This document shows positions 61,545 to 64,000 of a DNA stretch of 64,000 nucleotides, piece by piece. The notes under the pieces are model-generated. The model did no database searches. It was not told the origin of the DNA and was given only the letters and a program-made list of their open reading frames with translations. The translations under genes were made by a program, and so were the position numbers. Position 1 is the stretch's first letter. Each line of letters opens with the position of its first letter. The DNA is from Strigamia acuminata. Taxonomy: Eukaryota > Arthropoda > Chilopoda > Geophilomorpha > Linotaeniidae. The stretch lies in NCBI GenBank assembly GCA_949358305.1, contig OX442314.1, forward strand, positions 49,794,581 to 49,858,580, read 5' to 3'.

Positions 61545-62089
61545 TCAAATGATACAGATTTGGAATTAGTTTGTGCTGAGTCAACAACTACTAAAAATCC
61601 AAATTGTTGTAGTAATTAATTTCTAAGAAAGGAAAGACGTACCATTAGTCCAATGTTTGCCGTTTGCAGACTTCCTTTGATCATTTCTTTTTCGGCTTCG
61701 TTTGTGCTTTCTTTGAAGTCAGGTTTTAACGCGTTAATGATGATTTTCTGAAATACACTAGAGAGATACCAGAACAGTCCTTTACATTCTTCATTGCCAA
61801 CTACAGAAATGTGTGTACCATATGTATTTATGTGTTGTGGAGCCCCCGCCAGTAACCAATATTTACAATAGATCAAAACTTTCAAATTCTTCATATTGAG
61901 GCAGCAAGACGTTCAAACGACCGTCAAAACCGCCAGTCCCCGTCTCTTCCTCGAGCGAGGTGAACCATTCAAAGAAGTGAACAATTCGAGGAATGAATAT
62001 GGGAAAAATGGCCCCCCCTGGAAATAGACCTAATTACGTTTCGAAGTAAAAACTTTCGAAGAAACAACCTATACCTTAGAATTTTCAAA
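61545..62089. other. Stretch with no recognised gene
   Basis: Unsupported short frames only; GC-richer around 61900-62000. Confidence 0.4.
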
Positions 62090-62384
62090 GTGATGATATT
62101 CGAAGAAGCGATGGGACCTGCTGGGGACGGTCTCTGGGTGGCCGCTGCCTCGCGGTCTCTTGGACACACAAATGGCATTGATGATTTCACCAACAGGTCC
62201 CAATTTTGGCCTCATAGGACCCTGTATTCTGATTCCCGACGTCCCATTTCCTCGGCTTCGAAGAACTCACCTGCAACGGACTGAACCAATTGTAAAAGAC
62301 TGCATTTGCCTCAAAGACAAGGTTATGGACGAGTATTCTCATCACACGGACGAGCAAAAGCAGAAAGTCGGTCCGTCGTGGTAG
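62090..62384 (+). pseudogene. Second copy of the unknown coding fragment
   Basis: One frame runs from Gly/Pro-rich sequence (ISPTGPNFGLIGPCILIP) straight into LQRTEPIVKDCICLKDKVMD and EYSHHTDEQKQKVGPSW, then TAG at 62382-62384. The second half is a clear duplicate of 6200-6310. The upstream Gly/Pro segment is not present at 6 kb. Confidence 0.4.
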
Positions 62385-62519
62385 AGTTACTTTTGGTACC
62401 GCGAGATCAGCGATTCTAGCAAAGTCCCAAAATCCTTAGTGTTCTAAATGCTCTAAATGATCTACCCGCGGCAGATTCTGCCGTGTCCAGCGATATTTCT
62501 TGATTGAATCCAGAGAGAA

Positions 62520-62607
62520 ACATTGCCTCAAATACTCAGGACCGGTGAGAAGGATGAGCTGGCGTTGCGGCCGCATCAGATGCAACTTTGCAAAAACCAG
62601 TTTCAGG

Positions 62608-62658
<51 letters not shown>

Positions 62659-63500
62659 TATTAAGTGTTTTTTAATTTTGTTTATTAATATAAGTTACAT
62701 TAATTTATAGGATTTTTTTTTCTTCAAAATTTTTGAGTCTCTAGCACTAAAAGGGCCAGACCGGTCATTTTGACCAGTACAGCCGTTTAAAACAGCTGCA
62801 GCAATAAACCCAATGGGTTTACGATGCTGTTAATTTGTGACTTTAGCTGATTTATGATGCTTTATAACATAAATCATCGAAAGTTGCATTTTTTTTAAAA
62901 AATAATGAAAAAAAAGTGAATTGACCTAGAACGGCCAAAACCGGTTAAAATGACCAATTGAAATCACCTGAACAATACGTGCACAATATGTGCACAATAT
63001 GTGCATACAACGTTTTGGCATCAAACTGATTAAGTAACACGCGAAACATGCGAAGAAAACAGCAAAACAAAAATTGATGGTTTTTATAAAATCTGATAAA
63101 ATTAAAAACGGAAATTTAATTTTATCAGGTTTTATAATAACGTTATAATAACGTTTCGGCCCTTCTAGGTAGGCCGAAATTCCGGCCTTTCTAGTGCTAG
63201 AAAGATCAGGAACTACTGTATATAATACACGTTGACAAGAGTGGGACGCAGTGTTGGCCTTGAAACAAAGTTGCCTCAGCAATAACATTTTGAAAAATGT
63301 AAAATATTAAGAGAGACATTTCATTTCAACTTCTGCGTCAACCGCACACGGGCCTCTTCGCCGTCAAGAGAGCGCACACGGACCTCATCGCCGTCAAGAG
63401 AGCGCTCAAGAAGACGCAGCTGTAGATGCAGCTGCGCGATGGCCCCAATGTGCTGCTCGTGACGACCAGTAGATGGTGTTTTGTTTATATTTTCTTTCAG
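62520..63500 (+). repeat. Dispersed repeat R1, copy 3, interrupted
   Basis: Left half 62540-62740 and right half 63201-63500 together match 6440-6800. Contains an (ATT)n microsatellite at 62609-62656 and a 30-bp doublet with CGCACACGG-CCTC-TCGCCG (63340-63400). Confidence 0.7.
62741..63200 (+). mobile_element. 460-bp TIR element inside repeat R1
   Basis: The left end CTAGCACTAAAAGGGCC pairs with the right end GGCCTTTCTAGTGCTAG. Comparison with 6590-6600 shows that sequence is continuous across the insertion point. Contains GGTCATTTTGACC and AACCCAATGGGTT hairpins, also seen at 36.1 kb. No ORF with support and no clear target duplication. Confidence 0.75.
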
Positions 63501-63544
63501 GTAAATGGGAACATGTTTTGGCTGTAAATAAAAAAATTCGTTTC

Positions 63545-64000
63545 ATATAGTGCTTCATAAATTTTGTTGAATTATTGTTCGCATTTATTTTTATTTTATT
63601 CTCAATTTTATGTTTTAAATTATATAGTGGTCACACAGATCGTGACTAGCATGGCCTAAACCTAAGACAGGCACCTTGACTGAAGACCATGCTAAGTATC
63701 ACAACAATACAATACAATATCCCCGTCACCCTCCTGTAAGCTGTTGAGTGTGACAAATTTAGATAAATACAATATCCAAAAGCCAACTTAATTTCATTTT
63801 TTTTAAATTTGTCGTTTAGTTTTTAACATAAAGGGCAAGCCTTCAGATTGTATTTGACTTAATAAGAGATGCAGGAGATTCAACAAAAGTGATGAAAATT
63901 GAAGTAGAAAAGTATAAAGTTTAAAGCTCTAGTAAATGCCACATTCATTAGAGAATACGGGCTTACAATACAATGGCAAGTACACATGCTGCATGCATGT
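63545..64000 (+). repeat. Third copy of the inverted-duplication arm, cut by window end
   Basis: Matches 5755-5850 (ATAAATTTTGTTGAATTATTG) and 7190-7440 (GATAAATACAATA-CCAAAAGC, GTGATGAAAATTGAAGTAG, ATGCTGCATGCATGT) in the orientation of the left arm, without the insertion present there. It shows that the arm is a dispersed repeat, not unique palindrome DNA. Confidence 0.75.

Overview
This window is repeat-dominated, AT-rich nuclear DNA from a metazoan, most likely an invertebrate. I cannot name the species. Animal-type gene pieces (a SIN3 PAH1 domain, a kelch domain, BEN-like and aquaporin fragments), short introns of about 58-75 bp with GT-AG borders, Ty3/gypsy, copia and Merlin-type elements and many MITEs all point this way. 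No rRNA, tRNA, CRISPR or prokaryotic-style operon was seen. There is one 200-base run of N (3902-4101).

Left part (1-19140). This is a mosaic of broken gene fragments and DNA transposons. A large inverted duplication has its left arm at about 5735-8357 and its right arm at about 14084-15310. Its interior holds minisatellites, a hAT-type MITE with an 8-bp target duplication, a copia Gag-like fragment and a three-exon Merlin/IS1595-like DDE transposase on the minus strand (12685-13615). Just outside lie a short PAH1-only SIN3-like gene (15497-16044) and a small non-autonomous transposon with many GCCAGCG subterminal motifs (16951-17802). A compact three-exon gene (18361-19057) encodes a predicted single-pass membrane protein ending in decapeptide repeats.

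Element A (19141-34779). This 15.6-kb Ty3/gypsy-class LTR retrotransposon has 674-bp LTRs, TGTCAC/GTGACA ends, an AATT target duplication, a tRNA-type primer site and a polypurine tract. It carries gag, a broken pol with an unusual AT-hook-bearing linker, and a large third ORF with a DnaJ-like CxxCxGxG motif pair. A 1250-bp exact tandem duplication lies inside that third ORF. The element sits 2 bp after the AATAAA signal of the decapeptide-repeat gene.

Middle (34784-46503). A 41-bp minisatellite (about 36.2-39.7 kb) is interrupted by a second, 1.1-kb copy of the GCCAGCG transposon family that carries a captured kelch-domain fragment. Then come a 1.6-kb TIR element with a mariner-type MITE nested in it, a region with three CTCF-like boxes, and a nest of copia fragments on both strands invaded by a GC-rich LTR element.

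Element B (46504-60421). This 13.9-kb Ty3/gypsy-class element has about 1.3-kb LTRs and a long structured leader with a small ORF. Gag is Asn-rich with a CCHC knuckle, and a textbook -1 frameshift signal (A AAA AAC, then a stem) sits at the gag stop. Pol is broken, and a third ORF again carries a Cys-rich CxxCxG motif pair. It is inserted in a copia pre-integrase domain.

Right end (60426-64000). This holds another mariner-type MITE, further copies of the gene-fragment repeats seen at the left end (including a 460-bp TIR insertion), and a third copy of the inverted-duplication arm running off the edge.

The most unusual signals are the third ORFs of the two retroelements (related Cys motifs, TATA-like boxes and splice signals upstream), the AT-hook linker in Pol, the gene-capturing GCCAGCG transposon family, and two small spliced genes that are easy to miss because of their short exons.
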